From Pollenia angustigena (Eukaryota > Arthropoda > Insecta > Diptera > Polleniidae), in assembly GCA_930367215.1 (NCBI GenBank), contig OV884056.1, positions 227,159,127 through 227,223,126 on the forward strand: DNA of 64,000 bases, written 5' to 3'. Of this stretch, positions 1-10,920 are shown in pieces. Position 1 is the first letter of the stretch, and each line of letters opens with the position of its first letter. Position numbers and translations under genes: made by a program. The notes below the pieces were generated by a model, which made no database searches, was not told the DNA's origin, and saw only the letters and a program-made list of their open reading frames with translations.

Positions 1-55
1 AAAAGAAATGACCCCAAAAATTCTATGTAAAAATTTTTGTGTCTTGGCTCATCTA

Positions 56-863
56 CACACAGAGAAAAATCAATTTAAATTCGTTCAAAACAAGGTTGAT
101 TTTACATTTTTCAGTAGTGATTTTGCTTCATTGTTGTTTCATGTTAATTTAACATGATTTTACAATAACTTGCAAACAACATTTTTTCTTTTAAAATAAC
201 TATAATTCATGTTAATTGAACATTGCAGTAAAGTTAGAGCAAAATGTCATTTATATTGAAATAACAATCCGAATCACGTTGAATGAAAGTTATTTCAAGT
301 TGAAACAACGTGAATTTCATGTAGAATCAAATTGGTTGGAGTATGATATAACAGTGTGGAGACAACATATGCATTTATTTAATAATTCAAAACACTTGCC
401 CCTGTAACACATGTTTCACTTATTGTGTATCTCCTTTGTTAACAGCAGAATGGCCCAATATAGTTTTCGTCATCATTCTACTTTGAAAACTTGATGTACT
501 ACATATTTAACTAAATAATTTTAATTAAAAGAATACGGGAATTGTCTTCTTTTGTAACATATTTTAAACATGAAAATAAAGAAATGTACCTACTTAAGTA
601 TGTATGCATGTTAATTAAACAAGAAAAACTTTTGATTTTAATATAAAACACGTTTTTATGGATGAAATATTGAACAATGTTATTTTAACAGTGAATAATA
701 TTAAATAAACGTGATTTAAGGTTATTTTAATATCTTTCATTTAAAATTAATATGAAATAATGATAAATTTAAATAAAGGGCATACTTTTTCAAAAATTTA
801 CCATGATTCTCAATCAACATTTCGCCATCTTATTTTTTTTACATTGGTATTTTTTTCTGTGTG
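56..863. mobile_element. TA-target MITE, copy 1 (CACACAGAGAAAAA ends)
   Basis: The ends are inverted: CACACAGAGAAAAATC on the left and a matching TTTTTTCTGTGTG on the right, each flanked by TA. A second copy of about 800 bp at 27687-28483 is colinear over its whole length with only scattered differences, which fixes both boundaries. The interior is AT-rich, has short subterminal motifs and no open frame longer than 63 codons, so it is non-autonomous. A TA target with short inverted ends fits a Tc1/mariner-mobilised MITE; the family itself is not one I can name. Confidence 0.8.
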
Positions 864-1409
864 TACTAGCTTTCGTGTATAAATATAGGCCCTGCAACGG
901 ATACCAGGTTTATGATTCACAAGCCCAAAATATTTTTGTGCCGTACTAATTTGTATTATTTATAGCTTGAAATTGCCTTTACGCATATTTTTATATTTAT
1001 GTACAATTAAAAATATATCTTAAAGTGCATGTAGACGACATGTTTTTTACATCTGACTTGTCAACTTTTCAAGTCACATGTAATTGTGCATGTCTGTTAA
1101 ATTTTCTGTTTTACAGAAGGTTTATAATAATCGCTCATAAACGTACATGTAATTTGACATTGTCTCTGTTTTTTTTCGCATAGTTATTGAACGGTTTTTA
1201 TAAATATATTTACATAAACTCTATTCAGGCTCCACGAAAAGCCCCCCAATGAAATAACGCCCTGGAAATAACCCCCAATGAAATAAACGCCAAAAAATAG
1301 GAAATAACACCCAAAAACAGTGAATAAAATAACATCGAAAAATAAATGAAATAAACCCCAAAGCGAAAACGAAAAAATCTCGAATATTTGGGAGTTATTT
1401 CATATTTAA

Positions 1410-2375
1410 CTAGCTTTACCCGGTGCGCTTCGCTACACTGCTTTAACCACATTTGAAGACTCTCCCTTTAATAGTTCTTCAGTTGAGCGATATTTAATAT
1501 ATGCATCCTATTGGATGTATTTCCCCCCTGCGCCTATCCGCTTTATTTTTATTTTCAAAAGTGTAGTATACCTAAGAGTGACTTTCACAAAGTTTGAACA
1601 TTCTCCCTACAACAGTTCTTAAGAAATGCGATACTAAACATTGGCGTCCTATGGTGGGTACCACTTTCCCCACTGCTACATTATTTCAATTTTGGGGCTC
1701 AGAAGATCCTACTACCAAAAGTTCAACAAAATGCGTGCAGTGGCTCTTATTAATATTTCTATCTATGAGGGGTACTGCTCCTCCCCTGTCTAGTCCGCCC
1801 ATTTTTATATTGGAATATATAGTTTACCATAATAGTAGCTTTAAGCACGTTTGAAGACTCTCCCTTTAATATTCCTTCAGTTGAGCGATATTTAATATAT
1901 GCATCCTATGGGAGGTATTTCCCCTTGCGCCTACCCGCTTTATTTTTATTTTCAAAAGTGTAGTATACTATAAGAGTGACTTCTACAAAGTTTGAACATT
2001 CTCACTATTGCAGTTCTTAAGATATGCGATATTAAACAGTGGCGTCCTATGGTGGGAACCACTTCCCCCGCTACTATTTTAATTTAATTTTGGGGCTCAG
2101 AAGATTCTATTACCAAAAGTTAAAAAAAATGCGTGCAGCGTCACTTAAGATATGCGATATTTAATATTGGCATCCAATGGGGGTACCAAATAAGTAGCCT
2201 ATTTTATTTTTAGGGCTCACGTGATGCTGCTGTAAAAATTTCAGGAAAATCGGTTCAGTAGTTTAGGAGTCTATAAGCCAACAAACAAACAAACAAACAA
2301 ACAAACAAACAAACAAACAAACAAACAAACAAACAAACAAACATACAAACATTTTTCATTTTTATATATATAGAT
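1410..2375 (+). mobile_element. Retro-like dispersed repeat with (AAAC)n tail
   Basis: Begins near CTAGCTTTACCCGGTGCGC and contains a roughly 400-bp unit repeated in tandem (TTGAAGACTCTCCCTTTAAT recurs near 1455 and 1853; TTTGGGGCTCAGAAGAT recurs near 1693 and 2091). It ends with AAAATCGGTTCAGTAGTTT, a long (AAAC)n tract and TTTTTATATATATAGAT. This head and tail style is common in insect non-LTR-associated repeats. There is no usable open frame. It sits inside the 1228-2989 element and is itself interrupted at its tail by a hAT MITE. Confidence 0.5.
2281..2350. repeat. (AAAC)n microsatellite
   Basis: About 16 uninterrupted AAAC units forming the tail of the preceding retro-like repeat, followed by a short AT tract. 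Confidence 0.9.
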
Positions 2376-2563
2376 CAGTGATAACCAAGCCCCGAACGCA
2401 CGCACACAAAGATATTATGTACTTGTGTGCGGTCGCAGAGACTGATGATAGTCTGATGTTTTGAAACGAACAAAGTTGTTGTATACATGTGAATTGCCGA
2501 CCGTGTCTGTGTAAAAAATACGATTATTAACTTACTCGCGAGCCTATGGAGTGGCTATCACTG
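2376..2563. mobile_element. 188-bp hAT-type MITE
   Basis: Inverted ends CAGTGATAACCA and (reverse complement) CAGTGATAGCCA, flanked by perfect 8-bp duplications ATATAGAT. CAG-starting ends with an 8-bp duplication are the hAT signature. No coding capacity. It is the youngest layer of the local nest, because it splits the AT-rich tail of the retro-like repeat. Confidence 0.85.
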
Positions 2564-3263
2564 ATATAGATAGATAACACCCAATGATGAAAATGAAATA
2601 ACTCTCAATGAAATAAACCCCATCAGCAAAAAAATGAAATTATGCCCAAAATTCATAAAAGAGTCAGTTTCACCAAGGATTTCATGAAGTCAATATGGAC
2701 CAACAGCAAAGTCACAAAATTATTGAATAACAAATTAAATAACACCCAAACACGCTATGAAACAAGCACCGAATTTTAAAAATTTATTGGGTGTTATTTC
2801 ATTGGTGATTATTTCATAATTTGAAAACCCCAAATGAGGAATGAAATAATTCCAAAAAAAATGAAAAATGGCCAAAAAAATTGGGAGTTATTTCATATGA
2901 AATAACACCCAAAAATTTATGAAAAAAATTTGGGGAATATTTCATTTCTCGTTTGGGCGTTATTTCCTTGGGGGGCTTTTCGTGGAGCCTCTATTCAATG
3001 GTGGGATATCATACATATCTCGGCATTGTAAAAAATTAACTGCAGCCGGCTAATGATTCCGTCAATAGTGGACGCCGCTACCGGTTTCTTCTCGGCATAG
3101 ATTTCTGATGTCAGATGGTTTGTCAGAAGAAAATAGATAAATAATTAAAATTTTGTCAGATGACTTTGCATCTGACTTTTACAGAAGCAAAATTAAAAAG
3201 GTACACGACATGTATGTATTTTGCAGTGGAAAATTTGACATGTCAGATGAGAAAAACATGTCG

Positions 3264-4640
3264 TTATGATATTAATATAATTCATATTAATAATTTTTTT
3301 CTGACCCGGTCCTTATATTTCGTTTTAGGTCTCATATAAGAAGCACTTTCGAAACTTTATTTTATATGCCAAAGTTCATTTTAAATTGTCTGTGAGTCTA
3401 ACTGCCTGTTTAACGATGTCGATCGTCAACGTTCGCATAGAAAACTACATTTAAAACAAAAACAAATTTTCGAATATTGTTTTTGTTTTACATATAATTT
3501 TCTATGCGAACGTTAACGTTCGAAATCGATGAACTGGATGTAAGACTTTCTAGAAAATTATGTTTGCTCAGATGGATAAAACTACTTTTCTTTTTAAAGT
3601 TTTTCTTAAGTTCCTTTATCTAAGATCAAACATCAAACTAACCACAGGTCCCAAATAAATTATTTTGTGGCTTAAGTTATGTAATAGCTATTCTGGACGA
3701 CGAACTGAGGAGTATTTGCCAAAAAGGCAAAAACGATTTTAAAAAAATATTAGGAACTAATTATGTACGTAGCCAAAAGAATTCCAAATCATTTTGTAAA
3801 TTTTCTGGACTTACGCTTGAGTATTGTTGTTCCGGGATACTGCTTAAGTCAGGAAAGTAAAAAAGTTTACATGCGTTTTTAATGTATTTTTTCGGCTCCA
3901 AAATATTTAATTATTATTTTTAGGGGCCAAACGAATACAGCTGTTACATTAATTTTTTTCCACTGAAAGAACTTGATTAAAGGCTATTTTTAATATTAAT
4001 AAAAATGAATCATCTTAAATATTTATATTGAAACAATGCGTTTGAAAAAATTAAAAGAAAATTAATATTCTTATTAAACTTTAGGTCTCTTTTTTTATAT
4101 ACAAAGTATTAAAGTTATTTTTTACAATATTTCGACACTCCCTTCTGTGCCTTCTTCAGGGTTTTTTCTTTATAACTGACAAAAATTAAAAATTAATATC
4201 TATATTAAAATCTCATATAAACATTTTTTAGCTCATTAGCTCCGTTGATCCTATTTGGAAACATACACAAATAATTAAATAAATAATAATTAAAAAAAAG
4301 AATAAATGACAATCTTTAAAATAAAAATTAGGCGCTAATGGGTTAAATTAAAACTTGATCAGTTTCATTATAAATAAATTTTTAACTTCCGTTTCTATTT
4401 TTATTTTTTATTTATTCAATATCGGTAGTGGAATTCTCTAACTTTTAACAACTAACGTTAACGTTAATTTTACCGGCACAGTTTATTGCTTACGGTAACA
4501 GTTCAGTAATTCAGTAACTCAATTTAAACAACATAGCTAAAAATATCAATCAAGTGGCATCTCTGTTAATTAATTAGTATATTTAACGAACACTGCAAAC
4601 TACTTCTCGTGTGGAACGACTTAAAGTACTTTCGAAACTA
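3264..4640. other. AT-rich non-coding stretch
   Basis: No gene seen. It holds a hairpin (3415-3533) and a segment near 4115-4160 ending in CTTCTTCAGGG. The latter resembles 52665-52705 and may be the end of an unidentified dispersed repeat. Confidence 0.4.
3415..3533. repeat. Long imperfect hairpin sharing a core with 44019-44158
   Basis: Arms containing AACGTTCGCATAGAAAA pair with TTTTCTATGCGAACGTT around a core of TTTAAAACAAAAACAAATTT. The same core sits at the centre of an unrelated-armed hairpin at 44019-44158. Confidence 0.75.
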
Positions 4641-4685
4641 ACAAAACCCCATTTAGGATTTGATAGTCTAGCAAAAATTGCAAAA

Positions 4686-5512
4686 AATCGGAAAATTTGC
4701 AAAAATAGCGAAAATTTTTAACATTTCAAAAAAGCCATAAAATTGATTAAAAGTCGCTAAAACTATAAGGAATTGCAAAAATTCGGTAAAAATTGTTAAA
4801 CTAGCGGAAATTCGCCAAAATTTGCAAACAGCGGGTATTTATTAAAAATCGTTAAAGCTCTAAAGAACCACAGGAAAAAATCGCTTATAACACGAACATG
4901 GATAAAATTCGCGAAAAATTGCAAACTTGGAAAAAAAAACCTTAAAATTTATTTGAAATCGCTTAAAAAACAAGTTGTCGGAATATATAAAATTTTTTTG
5001 CAAAAATAGCGAAAATTCGCGAAATTTTTTAATATTTCGAACAAACCATAAAATTTATTTAAATTCACTTAAACTATAAGGAATGGCAAAAATCCGGTAA
5101 AAATTGCTAAATTAGGGGAAATTCGCAAATATTTGTTAACAGCGAAATGATGGCAAAGTCTACTATTTATTAAAAATCGTTCAAGCTGTAAAGAATCAGA
5201 AAACTTACAGGCATAAAAAGCTTCTACCGCGAACGTGGCTATAATTCGCGAATAATTGCAAACTTGGAGAGAAGCAAAAAAATTTATTTGAAATCATTAA
5301 ATCGGTTAAAAAAACAAAATGTCGGAAAATAACAAAAAAAAAAAAAAAAAAAAAAAATGCAAAAACAGCGAAAATTCGCGAAATTTTTTAATACTTCAAC
5401 CAAACCATAAAATTGATTTGAAGTCACTTAAACTATAAGGAATAGCAAAAATTCGGTAAAAATTGCTAAATTAGTGGAAATTTGCAAAAATTAGCTAACA
5501 TGATTGGAAAGT
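4686..5512. repeat. Tandem repeat, ~300-360 bp unit, about 2.5 copies
   Basis: The landmark GCAAAAAYAGCGAAAA recurs at about 4699, 5000 and 5359, and TTCGGTAAAAATTG or close variants recur once per unit. Units are diverged and separated by indels, including a poly(A) run at 5333-5357. No coding frame. It could be a small satellite block or the interior of a transposon. Confidence 0.75.
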
Positions 5513-7780
5513 CTACCACTTATTTTTTGTGTAGAAAAGAAAACACTTTTAGTGATTTCCATAAGCTGCATCTAAAATGTAATATTTTTAATGCTTTTTG
5601 GTAAATTCGCAAAAAAACCAAATTGTTTAATATTATTTTTGCAAAATTTTTTGTTTGTTTGTTTGTTTTTTTTTTAATAACTACGAATTTAAAAATAAAC
5701 AATGAAAAATATTTTGCCGATAAGATAACTTAAATACCTGACGTTAAGATAGAACTTAGCAGTAAACGTTATTGTTAAAAAAGTTACTGAATAAAATTTA
5801 CGTTAACTTTGCTGTTAAATATTTTTAACAATTTAAATTATGTTAAAATTGAATAGAGAATCGCACTACAGACTAAAAATTAATTCTCGACATTCTTATT
5901 ACTTTTATAATTTGCAGCATATCCAACATAAATCTAAGTTTATAAATATTTTCTGTGTTTAAAACTGTTGTATTTTTTCAAAAAAAAAAAAAAAAAACAA
6001 AAAAAAACTAAAGAGAGGTTTTTAAGTGTGAAGGTATCTGCTGCACAAATAACGCTCAATACCACAATAAAATTTGAAATATGTTATCTCAACCCTAGAA
6101 ACAAAGATTTTGCCAGTTTGTGCTATTATTTTTTGAGGTTTTTTGAAAATTTCACCTTTTTTCTCCTCAGACACATTTTCTTAAACTTTTTGTCTTCCTT
6201 AGCTTTTGTGTATTTTGATTAATTGATTTTAAATGTGATTCTTATCATAGTTGACAGTTCACAATGTGAATACCTGCCTAGTAAAGACGAACATTCTTAA
6301 CAGTTTGCAAAAGAAAAAGAACATCGCTAATATTTATAATTAAACATTTTGTGGTCTATACACGCAGAGAAAAAACACGTTTAAATATTTTTAGAAATTT
6401 TATACTTATTATGTTTACTATAGCCATATTTTCATCACCGACGACCATATTATGGTAAAATTAGTCTTCTACCAAGAAGCCACACCCCATCGCCGCATTC
6501 CATACTTATTTATTTTTTCCACACTGCCTTTAACATCAACTTTGATCCCTTCCCAAAGAAGAGAGTAAGGAAGGTCACGAAAAATTAAAAGTATATAAAA
6601 CTAAATAGCTTTCTTTCTACCTTATTAAAGAAGGGAGTAGCGAATGTTTTCTAAATATTAAAGAAGTTTTTTCAAAAAGAAATGTATGCCTTCTAGAAGG
6701 CATACTTCTGAAGGCAGGATATCATACGAAGCGAAAGGAGTAAAGAGGCGTTCAAATAGGCTTCAATAGGCACTTGCGGTTTTTTCAATATTTACCGCTG
6801 GGACATCATTTGTTGAAAACATAATTGTACATACATATGGGTGTTTCCACAGAAAATGAGCCCTTATAGCTTTAAAATGAATTATTATTTTGAATTTATT
6901 TTTCCGCTAATATTAACCAAAATAAATGCATCTGTCATTTTACGGAAGATTAACTTTAATTTTCTTAATCCTAACAAAAATATTTATTTTTTTAGTATTG
7001 TGGTTATTTTGTTGAACTATTTATGGTTTTTAATCCAAATTTTTAATATTTTTAAATAGGCTTAAGTTCATGAAATTTAATTTTTTTATTAAATTATTTT
7101 TATGAAGAAAGGAATTTTACAACATGAATGAATTCAGACACAAAAAACTTTTACAAAAAAATTTTTTTTTGTTAACTAATTTATTTGATTATAAAATAAA
7201 ACAAAACATTTCAAAGAATTTATTCAGATATTTTACTTGACATATCCTGTCCAAAATTTAACAATACATGATGTTTGTTTCCGACATTTGAAAACAGCAC
7301 ATTTATAAAGTAACGACCGTTACTTTGTTAATGGTCAAAAAAATTATTGCAATTACATTTTTTATAAATTCTATCTACCGTTGCTTGAACTTTCGTAAGT
7401 CCAAAATGGAACAATCCTTGTGGCATATTTGGGTAGGTTGGAATTTTATTAAAAAATCTCCGAAAATCTGTAACGACCGTCAAAATAATTTTTTTAAGCA
7501 TTAATCACAAAAATTAGATCATACAGGCATTTAAAAATTGTCTCTACAAAAACCCCTACAACTTTTTAATGAAAATATATCAATGCAAATAAAACCATTT
7601 GTATTATTTATTAATTTTTTGTAAAAATTACCTTAATGAATCTACTCAGATTACGTTTGATGATTAAAAACTGATTTATTTCTTGAGCCATTGGAAAAGG
7701 AATCATATATTATTAATTTCCGAAAAATCAAAAACATGGGCTACAAAATATGCTTAATAGTTAAAGTCAATTAATAAAAA
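5513..7780. other. AT-rich non-coding stretch
   Basis: Nothing gene-like. Contains poly(A) at 5980-5996, a lone CACGCAGAGAAAAAA near 6362 that looks like an end of the 56-863 MITE family, and a dispersed repeat at about 6990-7130 that recurs at 10785-10920 and around 43963-44392. Confidence 0.4.
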
Positions 7781-8283
7781 CAAATGAAATGCTCATTGGA
7801 ATAGCTTATCCCATCAACAATAAATTTCAGTGTTTCTATCAAGAATAAAAATTAAGAATTAAGCACGACTAGCAAAATCTTTTTAATTAAAATTTTGTAT
7901 TCCAAAAAATTACTTTCATAATAAAAGTGCACGGCTTAAACAAACTTTGCTGGCAACATGCTTTTGCAGGTTGTTTTTTGTCATTTTGTTTTTTCTTAAC
8001 CTACTTACAACTTCAATTAATGTTGGAAGAATTCCAATCAATTGTAGTGGGGAATGTAAGAAGAGACAAACTCACTGTTTATTGTTGATGTTTTTGTTTA
8101 AACTTTGATATTGTTACAAGTAGAACTGTTGCTTATAATTCTAATACGCTTAACAGTTTTATTTAGTGTAATATCTTTAGTTTTTCTAAAATCTTTTTGG
8201 ATGAAGTTTCCTGACGATCTGGCCTAAGCAACCAGTAAAATGCGCATAGGAATAGCTTATCCCATCAACAATAAATTTCAGTG
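7780..8283 (+). repeat. Copy of aminopeptidase intron sequence (inverted relative to 63645-63925)
   Basis: The block around AATAGCTTATCCCATCAACA occurs near 7799 and 8249 and, inverted, near 63660. The longer block from 8035 to 8283 matches 63645-63925 in reverse complement, including CTCACTGTTTATTGTTG and TGAAGTTTCCTGA. At 63645 this sequence leads into an aminopeptidase exon through a CAG acceptor. Here the sequence after CAG (8281 onward) no longer encodes that exon. It is a dispersed or duplicated intron fragment. Confidence 0.7.
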
Positions 8284-9413
8284 TTTTTATCAATCTTTTT
8301 AATTGGAATAACAAATAGTTTCTTCTTTTCTTTTCGAGAACCCGATTACTTTTGTTTGGTTCAAAATAAAAATTTTTCAAACACAAATTTTCAACAAAGT
8401 CGTGACCAAATGAATCTGACACCTAATCTTTATGTAAAATCATCCGCTGAATCCGAATGTAAAGTCAGAATGGTCAATAGAAGAATAGTTTTATTATCTT
8501 TCATTTAAGTAAAGAAATACATAGTCCGTTTAATATTTTTGAAGATATTTGCATTTATGTGACATCATTTTGCAAAAACACAAATAACGGTTATTTTGGA
8601 ATATCTCGAAAACTGTTTGAGTATTTTGTTCAAAATAGTTCAGCAAATTGTATCACAAACTATTCCTTGAGGTGAGTCATCGGTGGGGTACCATTTTCTC
8701 ATAACAAGTGTATCATTTATGATAGAAAAATTAGCTGATATGCGTTTATTTCGCTCTTTACTATTTCGACTTTACCAAAACTTTTTGATGCTCAATTTTA
8801 ACAAATTATCTATTTCTTGCTCTGTTAAATAAAGTTCAAAAGATCTCCATTCTTGTAAAAGAGATTATCACAAAATTAAAATCAAAGCTGAAATGACGGC
8901 AAGCAATGGCTTAAAGAAATTTAACAATTTGTAATGTTGCCGTATTAATAATTATATTTGTACGCTAATCAGAAAATCTATGCTTTTATCTCTACTCCCA
9001 ATAGGATTTTTCCATATGTATAACATCACTGCCCTCCACTGAATAGGAATATTTGAGGGTCGGATCAATATAGCATCTATAAGTCATTAACCAATCTTTA
9101 TAAAAACTGACGCGGTTTAGAACTTTCATTTCTAGTCCTATAAAATTAAATTTGATTTAAAAAGCATAATTCGTAACAATTTTTTGAGTAGACTTCATAT
9201 AAATTTTACTACAAGTTCAAACACTTGTAAGCCGCAGAAAAACGCTCAATTAAAATCATAAAATTTTACATGCCCTGCTAAGGAAAACGGCTGTAAAGTG
9301 TAAACATAAAAATCAGAGAAAGCTGAAATTTAAATTTATTATTTTTGTATTTTTTGTTTTAATATTTGATAAACTTTTTAGATTGCTCTGACTTTGAATT
9401 AACATTTTATTTA
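8284..9413. other. Non-coding stretch
   Basis: Ordinary AT-rich sequence; I see no gene, repeat or element boundary that I can support. Confidence 0.3.
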
Positions 9414-9417
9414 TTAA

Positions 9418-10725
9418 CCCTAGAAAGATAACGTTATTTTTTTGTACTGAAAAGATAACGATACGTCTGAAAGACGTATGCTTGTTTATATCCTTTAAAG
9501 GATATCATCGCAAATAATATTAATCAATTTAATTGTTGAAATCATTTATTTGTTCTATTCCTTTTAAAAAAATATCATTTTTAAACAGAAAATTATAATA
9601 AAAATAAAATTAAAAATAAAATTCAATTAGGATTATGAAAAATTAATGAGTATTTATAAAGGACTTCAGTTCGGTTATTAAAACGTCAATAAATATTTTC
9701 TTTGTACTTTATGTAGATAATGTTATCTGTATTAATTTATATAAACAAAAAAAAATTATTTGAATAACATTATGTGCAATATTTACAAATATAAGTTTTG
9801 TGGTCGCCACATACAGGTATACCACACTTGACACATACCATTTTTGACATAAGTTTATTTTCTGATGGACAGAAGCCACCGTATTATCTCTTTTTTGATT
9901 CACGCTGTTCTTCACTATAACCTCAAACATTGCTTACTGCATTTGGTAAAATTTGTGAAATGTTGTCGGTTAAAGTTTTCGATAAAATAGGAATTTCTAG
10001 CCTTAAAATTTAACAATTTATGGAAATTTCGGCACTGGTCCATTGAACAATTTCCGAAATTATTTCGGTAGTAAAAAATATCGAAGCTTGAAATTGGGTC
10101 GTACAGTGATTTGCATTCCCGAGTTGGTCCTCTTGCCGTACGAACTATATTCATTGAAGAAACTCGGCCATCATTTTGACCCTTCAATGTAGCCCACTTA
10201 CTTTTACTTCTTAAAGTGGGTCGAGATATCGTAATAACGCAGCTATCGGAAGAAGTAGTAAAATTATCAGGTTCTTGAGGATTTTCCTGAATCGGTGGTA
10301 TATTCTCGTCAGGCTCAAGGATGTCAAAAGCTCATCTTCTACATCACTTTGAAGACAATCCTTCAATAATTCATCTTCCGATTCGCTCACATTTTTCTAA
10401 AAAACGGAGTCCTCCAACACGCTTTGCTAAATAGCGCCAATTTCTGCGTCGTCCAAGCCGCGCTTACAACACATTTTTAGAACAATACCTTAAAATTCAA
10501 CCAAAACACAAAGTTATCTTCGCTACAAAAGTAACACTTAAGATAACGATACGTCTCTCAGACACATGTTGTGTTTATTTGTGTTCATTTCTCAAGAAAT
10601 ACATAACTTACAACATAAAAACTGAGATAATTGAACGTGAGAAAGTTGTATGTTAACAAATGTGAAAATAAGAGCACAAAATTGAAAAAGCGTACGTCTC
10701 GCAGACGTACCTTATCTTTCTAGGG
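9418..10725 (-). mobile_element. piggyBac-family deletion derivative
   Basis: Flanked by TTAA on both sides (9414-9417 and 10726-10729). Ends are CCCTAGAAAGATAACG and its counterpart TTATCTTTCTAGGG. The CCCTAGAAAGATA terminus is the one known from the canonical piggyBac element. Subterminal inverted motifs built on ACGTCTGAAAGACGT and ACGTCTCGCAGACGT lie inside each end. It contains the N-terminal and C-terminal ends of a transposase but lacks the catalytic middle, so it is non-autonomous. Confidence 0.93.
9745..10480 (-). pseudogene. piggyBac transposase remnant, catalytic core deleted
   Basis: Minus-strand frames give an acidic N-terminus (SESEDELL, then PPIQENPQEPDN) and the family N-terminal motif ARGPTRECKSLYDPISSFD at about 10130-10070. 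These are followed almost directly by the C-terminal cysteine-rich segment MVCVKCGIPVCGDHKTYIC with C-x2-C, C-x2-H and C-x2-C pairs near 9790-9850. The intervening DDE/D domain, several hundred residues in intact piggyBac transposases, is missing. Stops and frameshifts separate the pieces. The retained ends show an internal deletion rather than 5' truncation. It cannot encode an active transposase. Confidence 0.85.
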
Positions 10726-10784
10726 TTAAAGGAATTTTTGGCATCAAAATTTAAAAAAAGCAGTTAGTGAATTTTTCAATAATT

Positions 10785-10920
10785 AGTATTGTGGTTATTT
10801 TGTTGAACAGGTTTTTTTTGTTTTAATTTAAAAACTTTTAAATCCAAAAATTTTAATCAGGCTAAAGTTCATTGAACTTAATTTTCATTAAAAATTATTT
10901 TTGTGAGGAAAGGAATTTTT
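10785..10920 (+). repeat. Dispersed repeat K, copy near piggyBac
   Basis: TTAGTATTGTGGTTATTTTG and the following AAGTTCATTGAA and AGGAAAGGAATTTT segments match 6990-7130 and the arms of 43963-44392. Short non-coding repeat; class unknown. Confidence 0.6.

Larger units (their letters stand above)
1228..2989. mobile_element. TIR element with GGCTCCACGAAAAGCC ends and 8-bp TSD
   Basis: Starts GGCTCCACGAAAAGCCCCCC and ends with its reverse complement. It is flanked on both sides by TCTATTCA, a perfect 8-bp duplication (9 bp if the ambiguous C is counted). Both subterminal regions are packed with degenerate copies of GAAATAACNCCCAA in inverted orientation, the arrangement expected of transposase-binding arrays. 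The centre is occupied by a later retro-like insertion. No transposase frame survives. The duplication length fits hAT (8) or Mutator (9). Confidence 0.8.
1036..3263. mobile_element. Outer TIR element of a four-level nest
   Basis: CGACATGTTTTTTACATCTG at the left end is mirrored by the right end (reverse complement CGACATGTTTTTCTCATCTG), giving imperfect inverted ends of about 35 bp. The interior is split by a second element at 1228-2989. A partial relative of the same ends lies at 60480-60685. I could not define a target duplication, and no coding capacity remains. Call: old non-autonomous DNA transposon, superfamily unknown. Confidence 0.6.

Noticed and set aside
8281..8508. 75-codon frame after the copied aminopeptidase intron
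   Set aside because: Does not resemble the expected exon and has no aminopeptidase motif.
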